DNA of 64,000 bases from Streptomyces spirodelae (GTDB lineage Bacteria; Actinomycetota; Actinomycetes; Streptomycetales; Streptomycetaceae), in NCBI RefSeq assembly GCF_017676385.1, contig NZ_JAFFZN010000021.1, forward strand, positions 85,187-149,186. The letters are read 5' to 3'. Numbering within the stretch: the stretch's first letter is position 1; every line of letters begins with the position of its first letter. The position numbers were made by a program, and so were the translations under genes. Below are positions 35,536-44,172 of this stretch, piece by piece. Under the pieces are notes generated by a model. It ran no database searches. It saw nothing but the letters and a program-made list of their open reading frames with translations, and was not told the DNA's origin.

Positions 35536-36396
35536 TCACCCCGCGAGACCGGCCGCCTCGCCCGTTCCGGAGCCGCGCCAGGCGTCCAGGGCATCCTCGC
35601 CCCGGAGAATGGCCTGGTGGAGGCGGTCGATCCGGGGCGAGGGCTCCAGGCCCAACTCCTCCACGAGCGTGCCGCGCAGCCGCCGGAAGGCGATCAGCGC
35701 GTCCGAGGAGCGGCCGTCCTGGTGGAAGGCGACCATCAGCAGCGCGTGCAGGTTCTCGTAGAGCGGGTAGCGGCCGCGCAGCGCGCACAGCTCGCCCAGC
35801 ACCTCGCGGTGCCGCCCCATCCGCAGGTCGGCGTCGATACGCCGCTCCAGCGCGCCCAGCCTGCTCTCCTCCAGCCGGGTGGCCTCGATGGACAGGTGCT
35901 TGCCGTGCGGGAGGTCGGCCAGCGCTGGGCCGCGCCACAGAGCGAGGGCCGAGTTCAGCAGCCGTGCCGACTTGGCCATGTCGCCCGCCTCGTACGCGGC
36001 GTGCCCGGTGCGGGTCAGCCGTGCGAACTCCAGCGCGTCGACGTCGCAGTCGGCGACCTCCAGCTGGTAGCCGCCGTGCCGGGTGGCGAGGATGTCCTTG
36101 TCACTGAGCGCGTGCGGGTCGCACGGCCCGGTGGTGCCGGTGCCCGGCAGGGGACCCGGTGCCCCGAGCGCGGCGCGCAGCCTGCGGCGCAGCTGCAGGA
36201 TGTAGGTCTGGAGCGTGGTGGGGGCACTGCGCGGGGGACCGGCCCCCCACACCTCCTCCATCAGGTCGGACACCGGCACGATGTGCCGGCTCTGGAGAGC
36301 GAGCAGGGCCAGGATCTGCCGCGGCTTGGCCGCGCTCGGTGCGATCGAGACGCCCGCCGTCTCGGCGTGCAGAGTTCCCAGCACCCTGATACGCAT
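35536..36396 (-). CDS. SARP-family pathway activator 2
   Basis: A 286-residue SARP. The DNA-binding part (residues 1-100) holds AAKPRQILALLALQSRHIV and LMEEVWGAGPPRSAPTTLQ. Compared with SARP 1, an insertion of about 20 Gly/Thr-rich residues (near 80-105) lies before the last strand. The BTAD domain includes DGRSSDALIAFRRLRGTL. It is about half identical to SARP 1 by eye, so the pair may be an old duplication. It diverges from the RiPP precursor gene across a 379-bp region. Its targets cannot be told from the sequence. Confidence 0.93.
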   Translation of the reverse strand: MRIRVLGTLHAETAGVSIAPSAAKPRQILALLALQSRHIVPVSDLMEEVWGAGPPRSAPTTLQTYILQLRRRLRAALGAPGPLPGTGTTGPCDPHALSDKDILATRHGGYQLEVADCDVDALEFARLTRTGHAAYEAGDMAKSARLLNSALALWRGPALADLPHGKHLSIEATRLEESRLGALERRIDADLRMGRHREVLGELCALRGRYPLYENLHALLMVAFHQDGRSSDALIAFRRLRGTLVEELGLEPSPRIDRLHQAILRGEDALDAWRGSGTGEAAGLAG

Positions 36397-36775
36397 CTGG
36401 GGCCTCCCCGTTGGCGGTTCTGGCTGAAAGTGCCGCTGAAGGCGACTTGCACCGAGAGCGACGTGTAGCCGGGGCGACGTGCCGCCGAGGCCGTGCCGGA
36501 AGACATGTCACCGGATACGAGAGGGAGAATCGCACCCGTCGCTGCCGGTGGAACAGTGAGCAACTCACGATCTTGGGGCGGATATCCGGCGGAGGCAGCC
36601 ATGAGTTTTTCACATGAAGGGTCGTGAAGCCCCCACTGGCCCTCGCACCGGGTGCCACTCACACTGCTGTCCTGCGCATCGGACCCACACGATCGGGCCA
36701 CTCCCCACACCACAGCGTCGCCCCATGAGTCCACGGGGGGCCATGGGTTCCTCTCTCCAGACGGGAGACGTCACG
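36397..36775. promoter_or_regulatory. Intergenic region between SARP 2 and the RiPP precursor
   Basis: The 379-bp spacer between divergent genes shows no convincing ORF. It is less GC-rich in places (for example the TTTTTCACATGAAGG stretch near 36606), as promoters in this genome would be. A small inverted repeat GTGAG-CAA-CTCAC lies at 36556-36568 and could be an operator. No clear SARP box is visible. It should hold the promoter of SARP 2 and that of the precursor-YcaO pair. Confidence 0.45.
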
Positions 36776-37132
36776 ATGTCAGGTCACGCGCTCGCCAAGG
36801 TCACCGTCAGCAGCGCGCAGGGCGCCGCGGACTCGGTGGACCAGGACTGGCGCTTCGCCGAACTGACCGCGCAGTGCTGCCTCGACCCGGCGCTCGCGGT
36901 GCGCTACGCGGTCGAGCCGCGCAGTGTGCTGGCGGAGTTCGGAATCGCAACCGACGAGCGGACGCACATCCCGGCGCTGCCCAGCGGGCCCGGGGCCGAG
37001 GTGACCATCACCAGCCTCAACCCGCGCGACACCGTGGGCCACTCCGCCGCGTGCAGCAGCTGGACGTTCGCGCACCCGGCCGAGCCGGGTCTTCCCTGCG
37101 CATCCCTCGCGCCTGCCGAGACAGCCTTCTGA
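36776..37132 (+). CDS. RiPP precursor with nitrile-hydratase-like leader
   Basis: A 118-residue small protein, coupled to the YcaO gene 36 bp downstream. Residues 24-78 (DWRFAELTAQCCLDPALAVR, PRSVLAEFGI, GAEVTI) follow the pattern of NHLP leaders, which derive from the nitrile hydratase alpha subunit: a short helix, a DP turn and an LxxxGI segment. The tail from about residue 81 to 118 is the likely core and has Cys93, Cys108, Ser90, Ser94, Ser95, Thr97 and Ser110 as cyclisable residues, including SAACSSWT. There is no double-glycine cleavage site; cleavage may follow the TITSLN segment. It starts at an ATG behind CGGGAGACGTCACG. A leader plus cyclodehydratase implies azoline or thiazole formation. 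No product family is recognised. Confidence 0.7.
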   Translation: MSGHALAKVTVSSAQGAADSVDQDWRFAELTAQCCLDPALAVRYAVEPRSVLAEFGIATDERTHIPALPSGPGAEVTITSLNPRDTVGHSAACSSWTFAHPAEPGLPCASLAPAETAF

Positions 37133-37168
37133 CTTCGCACCAGCGCGACAGAAAGCGGGGGACACGGA

Positions 37169-39472
37169 ATGGAGCTGAACACCGCACTGCCCCTCCTGGG
37201 GTTCCGCAAGCATCTGCGCCCGGCCGTGGTGCCGGGTGATGCCACCTACCTCGTCTCCGAGCAGGGCGTCACGGCAGTCGAGGGAACCGAGGTGGCCACG
37301 CTGGCACCGCTGCTGGACGGCAGCCGGGACATGGCCGCGCTGGCCAGGGAGACCCGCGGCGTGCTCTCGCCGGGCCGGCTGGGCCGCATCCTGGGCCAGT
37401 TGTCGAAGGCCAATCTGCTCACCGACTTCTCGCCGCCCTCCGGCTCCGCAGCGAGGGGCGGTGCCGAACGGGGCCGCGGTACCCCGGACGCCACCGCGGC
37501 GTTCTGGGAGTCCGCCGGGCTCGACGGTGTCCGGGCCGACGCCGATCTGTCGGCTGGACGGGTGCGGCTGCTGTCCGTCGGCGGGAGCGAGGGCGTCGAC
37601 GCCGCACGGGAGGCGTTCCGGGCCGCCGGGGTCGGACTCGTCGAGCCGGAGGAGTGCACCGCGCACACCCTCACCGTCGTCCTGTGCGAGGACTATCTCT
37701 CGCCCGCCCTGGCCGATATCGACGCCGCTCAGCGGCGCACCGGCCGGCCCTGGCTGCTGGCCAAGCCGTACGGCGTCGAGCCGTGGCTCGGGCCGTTCTT
37801 CCAGCCGGGCGAGGGCGCCTGCTGGCACTGCCTGGAACACCGGCTGCGGCACAACAGGAGCGCGCACAGCTATCTGGGCCGGGCGCTGGGCCTGGCCGCG
37901 CCGATCAGCCCGCCGCGCGCCCACATCCCCGCCAGCCACGCGTGCGCGCTGCACCTGCTGGCGCTCCAGGCCGCCGCCTGGCTGGGCGGGTTCCGCGACC
38001 GGCGCCAGTCGTCCGTGTGGACCCTCGACAGCCTGCGCGGCGAAGGGCGGCACCACCCGGTCGAACGAAGACCGCAGTGCCCGGCCTGTGGCGACCCCGC
38101 GCTGTTCGCAGCGCGTACGCGACAGCCCGTGGTGCTCACCTCGCGGCCCAAGGTGGCCACCGGCGGCGGGCACCGCTCGCGCTCCAGCAGCGAGATGCTT
38201 CAGCGCTACGAGCACCTGGTGGGCGACGTCACCGGGGTGGTGCGACTGCTGCGACGCGATCCACGCTGTCCCGCCGGCCTCAACGCGTACGTCTCCGGCA
38301 GCAATCCGGCGCTGCGCGGCAACGGGGTGCACACCCTGCGGTCCGCGCTGCGCAGCCACAGCGCGGGCAAGGGCGTCACCGAGCTGGACGCCAGGGTCGG
38401 GGCGCTGTGCGAGGCGCTGGAGCGGTACTCGGGCACCTTCCAGGGCGACGAGGAGCGCGTCCCCGGGCGGTACGCCGAGCTGGGCGAGGCGGCCGTGCAC
38501 CCGAACGCCTGCCAGCTTTACGACGAGCGGCAGTTCGCCCGGAGGCGGGAGTGGAACGCCTTCCACTCCCCGTTCCAGTTCGTCTGCGACCCGTTCGACG
38601 AGACGGCGGTCATCGACTGGACCCCGGTGTGGTCGCTGACCGAGCGGCGGCACCGGCTGCTGCCCACCTCGATGCTCTACTTCGCCACCCCGCACCAGGC
38701 CGGCGCCCCGGTCTTCGCCCGTGCCGACTCCAACGGCAACGCGGCGGGCAGCAGCCTGGAGGACGCGATCCTCCAGGGCTTCCTCGAACTGGTGGAACGG
38801 GACGCGGTTGCGCTGTGGTGGTACAACCGCACCCGGCAGCCGCAGGTGGACCCGGAGTCCTTCGGCGAGGAGTGGATCGCGCGGATGCGCTCCTCGTACG
38901 CCGCCATCGGGCGCGAGTTGTGGGTGCTGGACCTCACCTCGGACCTGGGCATCCCGGTGATGTGCGCGCTCTCCCGGCGCACCGGCGGCGCCCGCGAGGA
39001 CATCGTCTTCGGCTTCGGCTGCCATCTGGACCCGGCGCTGGCGCTGCGCAGGGCGATGACCGAGATGACGCAGATGCTGCCCGCCGTGCTGGACACCCGG
39101 CACAGCTTCGAGGACCCGGTCTTCCGCGACTGGTGCACCCGGCACACCGTCTCCGACCAGTTCTACCTGGCACCGGATGCGGACGCCCCTCTTCGGCGCG
39201 CCGTCGACTTCGCCTACACACCCCGTACGGATCTGCGCACGGACGTGGCGGACGCGGTCGAACTGCTGCGCCGGCACGGTATGGAGCTGTTGGTGCTGGA
39301 CCAGACGCGGCCCGATCTGGACATTCCGGTCGTGAAGGTCCTGGTTCCCGGGCTTAGGCACTTCTGGGCACGTTTCGCGCCCGGCAGGCTCTACGATGTG
39401 CCGGTCCGGCTCGGACGCCGCGCCGAACCCGTCGACTACGACGGACTGAACCCCGTCCCGGTGTTCGTCTAG
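37169..39472 (+). CDS. Fused YcaO cyclodehydratase (TOMM/azoline-forming)
   Basis: A 767-residue fused cyclodehydratase. The N-terminal part (about 1-330) is the leader-binding E1-like/RRE partner. It contains CWHC near residue 217 and CPACG near 303, likely a zinc site. The C-terminal part (about 340-767) is the YcaO domain, with CEALERYSG near 413, DSNGNAAGSSLEDAI near 519 and LELVERDAVALWWYN near 538, the ATP-binding region. It ends NPVPVFV, a short proline-containing tail of the kind important in azoline-forming YcaOs. It converts Cys/Ser/Thr of a precursor to azolines with ATP. No FMN dehydrogenase for azole formation is seen nearby. It is followed by the histidine kinase. Confidence 0.9.
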   Translation: MELNTALPLLGFRKHLRPAVVPGDATYLVSEQGVTAVEGTEVATLAPLLDGSRDMAALARETRGVLSPGRLGRILGQLSKANLLTDFSPPSGSAARGGAERGRGTPDATAAFWESAGLDGVRADADLSAGRVRLLSVGGSEGVDAAREAFRAAGVGLVEPEECTAHTLTVVLCEDYLSPALADIDAAQRRTGRPWLLAKPYGVEPWLGPFFQPGEGACWHCLEHRLRHNRSAHSYLGRALGLAAPISPPRAHIPASHACALHLLALQAAAWLGGFRDRRQSSVWTLDSLRGEGRHHPVERRPQCPACGDPALFAARTRQPVVLTSRPKVATGGGHRSRSSSEMLQRYEHLVGDVTGVVRLLRRDPRCPAGLNAYVSGSNPALRGNGVHTLRSALRSHSAGKGVTELDARVGALCEALERYSGTFQGDEERVPGRYAELGEAAVHPNACQLYDERQFARRREWNAFHSPFQFVCDPFDETAVIDWTPVWSLTERRHRLLPTSMLYFATPHQAGAPVFARADSNGNAAGSSLEDAILQGFLELVERDAVALWWYNRTRQPQVDPESFGEEWIARMRSSYAAIGRELWVLDLTSDLGIPVMCALSRRTGGAREDIVFGFGCHLDPALALRRAMTEMTQMLPAVLDTRHSFEDPVFRDWCTRHTVSDQFYLAPDADAPLRRAVDFAYTPRTDLRTDVADAVELLRRHGMELLVLDQTRPDLDIPVVKVLVPGLRHFWARFAPGRLYDVPVRLGRRAEPVDYDGLNPVPVFV

Positions 39473-39490
39473 CCAATGGTGGCACCCGAT

Positions 39491-39531
39491 CCCCTCGCCT
39501 ATGCTGAGCAGACCTTCGGCGGGGCGAGGGG
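39491..39531 (+). promoter_or_regulatory. Hairpin overlapping the histidine-kinase ribosome binding site
   Basis: CCCCTCGCC (39491-39499) and GGCGAGGGG (39523-39531) are exact complements separated by 23 bases. The right arm contains part of the GAGGGGAG that serves as ribosome binding site for the GTG at 39542. The hairpin lies just after the YcaO stop codon. It could end the YcaO transcript or restrict translation of the kinase. Confidence 0.45.
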
Positions 39532-39541
39532 AGAGCACGCA

Positions 39542-40897
39542 GTGAGCTCAGGGGGAAAGCGTATCTCTTTACACAGGCAACGACACCGGACGCGGCAGCC
39601 GCTGGGGTACGGAGTCGATGTCGCGATGGCCCCCCGTATCGTGCTGACGGTCTTCGTCGTGGCGCTCAGTGGAATCCTGGGCGCTGCCGTGCTGCATCTG
39701 CTCACCATCGGCGACTCGTTGAAGCAGATCCTCGTCGGCGGCACGGCCATCGCGGTGATGTTCGGCACCCAGGTGGCCCGTACCACCCAGCGGGGGATGC
39801 GACTGAGCCGCGCCTACCAGCACTGGGTGCTGGCGGTGCAGGCGATCTGCACCTTCCTGCCGATGCTGGTGCTGGGAACGGCCTGGGTCGGGCTGCCGGG
39901 GCTGCTGGCGGGGTCGCTGCTGCTCACCTTACGGGCGCCCTGGTCGTGGCTGGGGATGGCCGGGTGTCTGGCCAGCGTCGTACTCGTCACCTCGCTCTCG
40001 GGCTGGCCGACGCTGGAGGTGGCCTACAACGCCGTCTCCACGCTCACCACCTGCGCGGTGGTCTACGGACTCACCAAGCTGGCCGAGATCGTCATCCAAC
40101 TGCGCGCGGCACAGCAGGAGATCGCCCGGCTGGCCGTCGAGGAGGAACGGTTGCGCTTCGCACGCGACCTGCACGACCTGCTGGGGTACAGCCTCTCCGC
40201 GATCACGCTGCGCAGCGAGCTGGCGCACCGGCTGGTGGACGCCGACCCGCCGCGCGCCAAGGACGAGGTGACCCACGTGCTGGAGATCTCCCGGCAGGCG
40301 CTGGCCGATGTGCGTGCGGTCGCCCGCAGCTACCGCAACATCTCGCTGCCCGCCGAGATCTCCTCGGCCGTCTCGGTGTTCGAGGCGGCGGGCATCGAGG
40401 CGGAGGTCGACACGACGCTGGAGAACATCCCGGATTCGGTGGGCACGGTGCTGGCCACCGTGCTGCGCGAGGGGGTCACCAACCTCCTGCGGCACAGCAA
40501 GGTGCGCCGCTGCCAGATCACCGTGTGCGGCGACGCGGACTGCGCCATGCTGCGGCTGGTCAACGACGGCGTCCAGCCGCTCCTGGATCCGCAGGACCCG
40601 ACCACACCGCGGCCGGACAGCGACGGGGGCAGCGGCATCGGCAACCTGGCAGCGCGGGTGGCCGCGATCGGGGGCAGTCTGGAGGCCGATGTGCGCGAGG
40701 ACGGCTGCTTCCACCTGGAGGCCCGGATACCGCACCCGGCATCCGGCCGCACGGCTGCCTCAGGGCCCGCCCCCGGACAGCGACGGCCGGCGCCCCCGAG
40801 CGCCCCGGCCCCGGCCCCGGCCTCCGGTACGGCTACAGCCAGCCCTGTTCCCGGGCGATGCGCAGAGCATCCACCCGATTACGGGCCCCGAGCTTGA
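39542..40897 (+). CDS. Sensor histidine kinase (NarL/DesK type)
   Basis: A 451-residue two-component kinase. The N-terminus has about five membrane helices (IVLTVFVVALSGILGAAVL and others, residues 25-190). The dimerisation domain has the phospho-acceptor in RFARDLHDLLGYSLSAI near residue 218. The ATPase has NLLRHSKVRR and GSGIGNLAARVAA. The Pro/Ala-rich tail past residue 395 overlaps the convergent response regulator by 65 bp. I chose the GTG at 39542 because GAGGGGAG precedes it at the right distance. It probably pairs with the regulator at 40833. The signal is unknown. Confidence 0.9.
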   Translation: MSSGGKRISLHRQRHRTRQPLGYGVDVAMAPRIVLTVFVVALSGILGAAVLHLLTIGDSLKQILVGGTAIAVMFGTQVARTTQRGMRLSRAYQHWVLAVQAICTFLPMLVLGTAWVGLPGLLAGSLLLTLRAPWSWLGMAGCLASVVLVTSLSGWPTLEVAYNAVSTLTTCAVVYGLTKLAEIVIQLRAAQQEIARLAVEEERLRFARDLHDLLGYSLSAITLRSELAHRLVDADPPRAKDEVTHVLEISRQALADVRAVARSYRNISLPAEISSAVSVFEAAGIEAEVDTTLENIPDSVGTVLATVLREGVTNLLRHSKVRRCQITVCGDADCAMLRLVNDGVQPLLDPQDPTTPRPDSDGGSGIGNLAARVAAIGGSLEADVREDGCFHLEARIPHPASGRTAASGPAPGQRRPAPPSAPAPAPASGTATASPVPGRCAEHPPDYGPRA

Positions 40898-41438
40898 TGA
40901 CGATGGCCGTCAGATAGTTGCGGACCGTCCCCACGGACAGGAACAGCCGTCCCGCGATGTCCGCGGCCTCCGCGCCCTCGGCCGCCAGCCGCAGCACCTC
41001 CGTCTCCCGCGCCGTGAGCGGGTTCTCCCGCGCCGACCAGGCGTCCAGCGCCAGTTCGGGATCGATGACGCGCTCCCCGGCGCGCACCCGGCGGATGGCG
41101 TCCGCCAGTCTGCTCGGCGGCGCGTCCTTGAGCAGGAAGCCGGAGACATGGGCTTCCAGGGCGCGGCGCAGATTACCGGGCTGGCCCAGGCTGGTGAGGA
41201 TCAGCGTGCGGCAGGACGGCAGCTTCTCGTGCACCTCGGCGGCCGCGGTCAGCCCGTCCACGCCCGGCAGATCGATGTCGATGACCGCCACATCGGGGCG
41301 GTGCGCGAAGACGGTGGGCAGGATGTCGTAGCCCGAGTCGACCTCGGCGACGATCTCGATGTCCGTCTCGATGCCCAACAGCGCCACCAGAGCACCGCGC
41401 ACCATGTGCATGTCCTCGGCGAGCACCACTGAGATCAT
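40833..41438 (-). CDS. NarL/LuxR-type response regulator
   Basis: A 201-residue response regulator. The receiver domain starts ISVVLAEDMHMVRGALVALL and has the phospho-acceptor Asp in VAVIDIDLPGVDG near residue 54. The C-terminal LuxR helix-turn-helix holds LTARETEVLRLAAEG near 140 and LSVGTVRNYLTAIVIKLG near 170. It is encoded tail-to-tail with the kinase, overlapping at the 3' ends, rather than in one operon. It diverges from the P450 at 41561 across 122 bp, so it may control that gene or the RiPP locus. Confidence 0.93.
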   Translation of the reverse strand: MISVVLAEDMHMVRGALVALLGIETDIEIVAEVDSGYDILPTVFAHRPDVAVIDIDLPGVDGLTAAAEVHEKLPSCRTLILTSLGQPGNLRRALEAHVSGFLLKDAPPSRLADAIRRVRAGERVIDPELALDAWSARENPLTARETEVLRLAAEGAEAADIAGRLFLSVGTVRNYLTAIVIKLGARNRVDALRIAREQGWL

Positions 41439-41560
41439 CGTCGAGTTCCCCCGCGGACTCGGGCTGCCTTACGTGCTGTTGGAGACGTGAGGATACCGCG
41501 TCGCGCCCTTCACAACACCGGCTCGACCACGATTCGAGGCCAAAGTTCAACAGTGCGTAC

Positions 41561-42793
41561 ATGGCCCAGCATTCCGCCGCCCGCCTCCGCGCCCTCTCCT
41601 ACCCGCCGCCGCGCAGCTCGGCCACCGAGATCCCCGACGCGTACGCCCGGCTGCGTGCGGAGGAACCGGTCACCGAGGTCACGCTGCCCAGCGGCGACAC
41701 CGGACACCTGGTCAGCCGCTACGACGACGTACGCGCCGTACTCGCCGACCCACGCTGTTCACGGGCCGCCACCGTGCTGCCCGGGGCGCCGAAACTGACG
41801 GCCGTCCCCTTCGACGCGGGCGGTCTGTTCACCATGGATCCGCCCGAGCACACCCGGCTGCGCGGTATGGTCTCCCGCGCCTTCACCCCACGCCGGGTCG
41901 CGGACCTGCGGCCCCGCATCACCGCTCTGGCGGGTGAACTGGCCGACTCCATGGCGGCGGCAGGCGGCAGCGCCGACCTGAACGCGGCGTTCGCCTTCCC
42001 CTTCCCGGTGGCCGTCATCTGCGAGCTGCTCGGTGTCCCCTACGCGGACCGCGAGCGCTTCCGCACCTGGTCCGACGCCGTACTGTCGCTGACAGCCCAC
42101 GCGCCGGAGGAGATGCTGCGGCACAAGCAGGCGCTGCTGGGCTACCTGGGAAACCTGGTGGCCGAAAAGCGAAGGGAGCCGGGTGAGGACCTGCTCAGCG
42201 CGCTGGTCGCGGTACGCGACGAGGAGGGCGGGCTCAGCGAGCGGGAACTGCTCACCCTCGCCATGACGTTGCTCATCGCGGGGCACGAGACGACGGTCGG
42301 AGTGCTGGGCACCTCCGTCTTCACCCTGCTGCGGCACCCGGGCCGGCTGGGTCTGGTGCCGAAGGACGACGACGGAGTCGGCGAACTCGACGAGCTCGTC
42401 GAGGAGTTGCTGCGGATCAACCCGATCGGTGACGGCGGGCCGCTGCGGGTCACCACGGAACCGGTCCAGATCGCGGGGCGGGTGCTGCCCGCCAACAGCG
42501 CGGTGATCGCCTCGATCTGCTCGGCGAACCAGGACGGTGCCCGCTTCGCCGCCCCCGGCCGCTTCGACCCGAGGCGCTCCGCCGACTCCGCCCAGCCGCC
42601 GAATCTGGCCTTCGGCCACGGCCCGCACTACTGCCTGGGAGCGCCACTGGCCCGCGCCGAACTCGCCATCGCGCTGCGTGTACTGGCGACCCGCTTTCCC
42701 GATATGCGGCTGGCCGCGCCCGTCGGAGCGATCAGCATGCACACGGGCCTCCTGGTCAACCGCCTCACTCAGCTGCCGGTGAGGTGGGACTGA
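41561..42793 (+). CDS. Cytochrome P450 (second)
   Basis: A 410-residue P450. The I-helix has LLIAGHETTVGVLG near residue 240, ELVEELLRINPIG gives the ExxR, and the heme loop is AFGHGPHYCLGAPLARAEL near residue 350. The MDPPEHTRLRGMVSRAFT segment is typical of CYP105/107-like enzymes. It is not adjacent to the aromatic cluster; it stands between the two-component system and the PstS gene. It could oxidise the YcaO-derived peptide or the lipid product. It also starts a plus-strand unit that converges with pstS, 30 bp apart. Confidence 0.92.
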   Translation: MAQHSAARLRALSYPPPRSSATEIPDAYARLRAEEPVTEVTLPSGDTGHLVSRYDDVRAVLADPRCSRAATVLPGAPKLTAVPFDAGGLFTMDPPEHTRLRGMVSRAFTPRRVADLRPRITALAGELADSMAAAGGSADLNAAFAFPFPVAVICELLGVPYADRERFRTWSDAVLSLTAHAPEEMLRHKQALLGYLGNLVAEKRREPGEDLLSALVAVRDEEGGLSERELLTLAMTLLIAGHETTVGVLGTSVFTLLRHPGRLGLVPKDDDGVGELDELVEELLRINPIGDGGPLRVTTEPVQIAGRVLPANSAVIASICSANQDGARFAAPGRFDPRRSADSAQPPNLAFGHGPHYCLGAPLARAELAIALRVLATRFPDMRLAAPVGAISMHTGLLVNRLTQLPVRWD

Positions 42794-42823
42794 GCGCTCC
42801 CTCGGACCGGGGGCGGCGACGGG

Positions 42824-43798
42824 TCACCCGGCCGCTGCCTTGAGTTTCTTGAGGTCCGCCTTGAGCTTGTCCTCCTGCTCGGAGCTGAGCGGGATGAACC
42901 GGGTGCTCGCCGCGATCTGAGCGTGGTGCCCGACGAAGTACTCGACGAAGCCCTCCACCTCCGGCCGCTTGAGCGCCTTCGCGGCCGGATAGATGAACAG
43001 CGGACGGGACAGCGGCTTGTACGAGCCGTCCTGCACGCTCGAGGCGCTGGGAACGACACAGCCGTCCCCACTGTCGATCATGAGAGATTTGAGGCTGCTC
43101 TCGTTCTCCTCGAAGTAGGAGAATCCGAAGTAGCCCATTCCACCCCGGTTTTCGGCCACGCCACGTGCCGTGTCGTTGTCGTTCACGGCGTCGCGGTAGT
43201 CGGTGCGGGAGGCACCCGCTTTGCCGGTGACAGCCTCGGTGAAGTAATCGAAAGTGCCCGATTCCGTGTCCGGGCCGAACAGCTTGAGGGGCACGTCGGG
43301 GTATTTCGGGTCGACCTGCTGCCAGCTGTCGATCTCGGAGCCCGGTTCCCAGATCTTCTTCAACTGCGCGGTCGACAGGCAGTCCACCCAGTGCACGTTC
43401 TTGTTGACCACGACGGTCAGGGCGTCATTCGCGACGGCGAGTTCGTCGTACCTGACGTTGTTCTCCTCGCACGCCGCCTTCTCCGTGTCTTTGATCACAC
43501 GAGAGGCATCAGCGACGTCCGTGGCGCCCGAACAGAACTTCTTGAAGCCCCCGCCGGTCCCGGAGGTCTCCACGGTGACCCGGACATCGGGCTGCTTGTA
43601 GCCGTAGAACTGCGCTGCGGCCTTGGACAGCGGAGCGACAGTGCTGGAGCCGTCCACCCGCACACTGCCCACGAGTTTCTCTTCTACGGCCGACCCGCGC
43701 CAGACATCGGTGACCCCGCATGCGCTCAGGGCGAGTGCGCCGACAAGGGCCGGCACGGTGCCTCCGATGATCGCTCTCGGCCTCCTGGATGCGTCCAT
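42824..43798 (-). CDS. pstS: PstS-type phosphate-binding lipoprotein (orphan)
   Basis: A 324-residue periplasmic-type phosphate-binding protein. A signal peptide ends in ALALSACGVTDVW, where Cys is the lipobox cysteine. The phosphate-binding motifs are VDGSSTVAPLSKAAAQFY near residue 55 and TSGTGGGFKKFCSGATDVAD near 90. It would bind phosphate outside the cell for an ABC importer. No pstC, pstA or pstB accompanies it, so it is an orphan copy. The start at 43798 has AAGGATCGGG upstream. Phosphate control of antibiotic production is well known in Streptomyces, but a role in that here is inference. Confidence 0.9.
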   Translation of the reverse strand: MDASRRPRAIIGGTVPALVGALALSACGVTDVWRGSAVEEKLVGSVRVDGSSTVAPLSKAAAQFYGYKQPDVRVTVETSGTGGGFKKFCSGATDVADASRVIKDTEKAACEENNVRYDELAVANDALTVVVNKNVHWVDCLSTAQLKKIWEPGSEIDSWQQVDPKYPDVPLKLFGPDTESGTFDYFTEAVTGKAGASRTDYRDAVNDNDTARGVAENRGGMGYFGFSYFEENESSLKSLMIDSGDGCVVPSASSVQDGSYKPLSRPLFIYPAAKALKRPEVEGFVEYFVGHHAQIAASTRFIPLSSEQEDKLKADLKKLKAAAG

Positions 43799-44172
43799 GA
43801 TTCCCGATCCTTGGTAATGGCCTGCTGCGTGCGGCTGGCGAGGAGGGAGCTTCTCAGGCGATTCCGGCCAGCCACTCGATAGAAGAGTGGCCAAGCGAAT
43901 TCCAGGTGCACGGAGTGTGGCCCATGAGTGAACCGCGGACATGGAGACATTCGCCCGTACTGGTCAGCGCGGGCGGATCACCGTCGCCGCCTGGTCGATC
44001 ACCGACCAGGCGGCGATCCGAGGAATTCTTTCATCACCCACTGTGAGGCGATACCCAAACCCTTTACGCGCAGTCCGGATGCGGTTTCCAGAATTCCGAT
44101 TCAGGCGGGTACGGACCGCGTGGGCTGGGCTGCGCGGGCCGGGCCGCCCAGCCCATGCGGCCCTGCCGTGGG
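43799..44172. promoter_or_regulatory. Intergenic region before pstS and after the lipid operon
   Basis: The 374-bp spacer shows no convincing gene. It contains a strong hairpin (listed separately at 43984-44016) and, near 43800-43930, an AT-richer patch that should hold the pstS promoter. A PHO-box-like repeat was looked for; nothing clear could be pinned down by eye. Confidence 0.5.
43984..44016 (-). terminator. Perfect 14-bp hairpin downstream of the lipid operon
   Basis: TCGCCGCCTGGTCG (43984-43997) pairs exactly with 44003-44016 around a 5-base ATCAC loop. Outer CGGATC (43974-43979) and GATCCG (44015-44020) can form an alternative pairing. It lies about 160 bp past the last gene of the minus-strand operon and before pstS, so it most likely terminates that transcript. 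The overlapping outer arms leave an operator role open. Confidence 0.6.

Noticed and set aside
36779..39538. A 919-codon frame antisense to the YcaO gene
   Set aside because: It is antisense to two supported genes, has no recognisable domains and shows a composition expected from the opposite strand of high-GC coding DNA.
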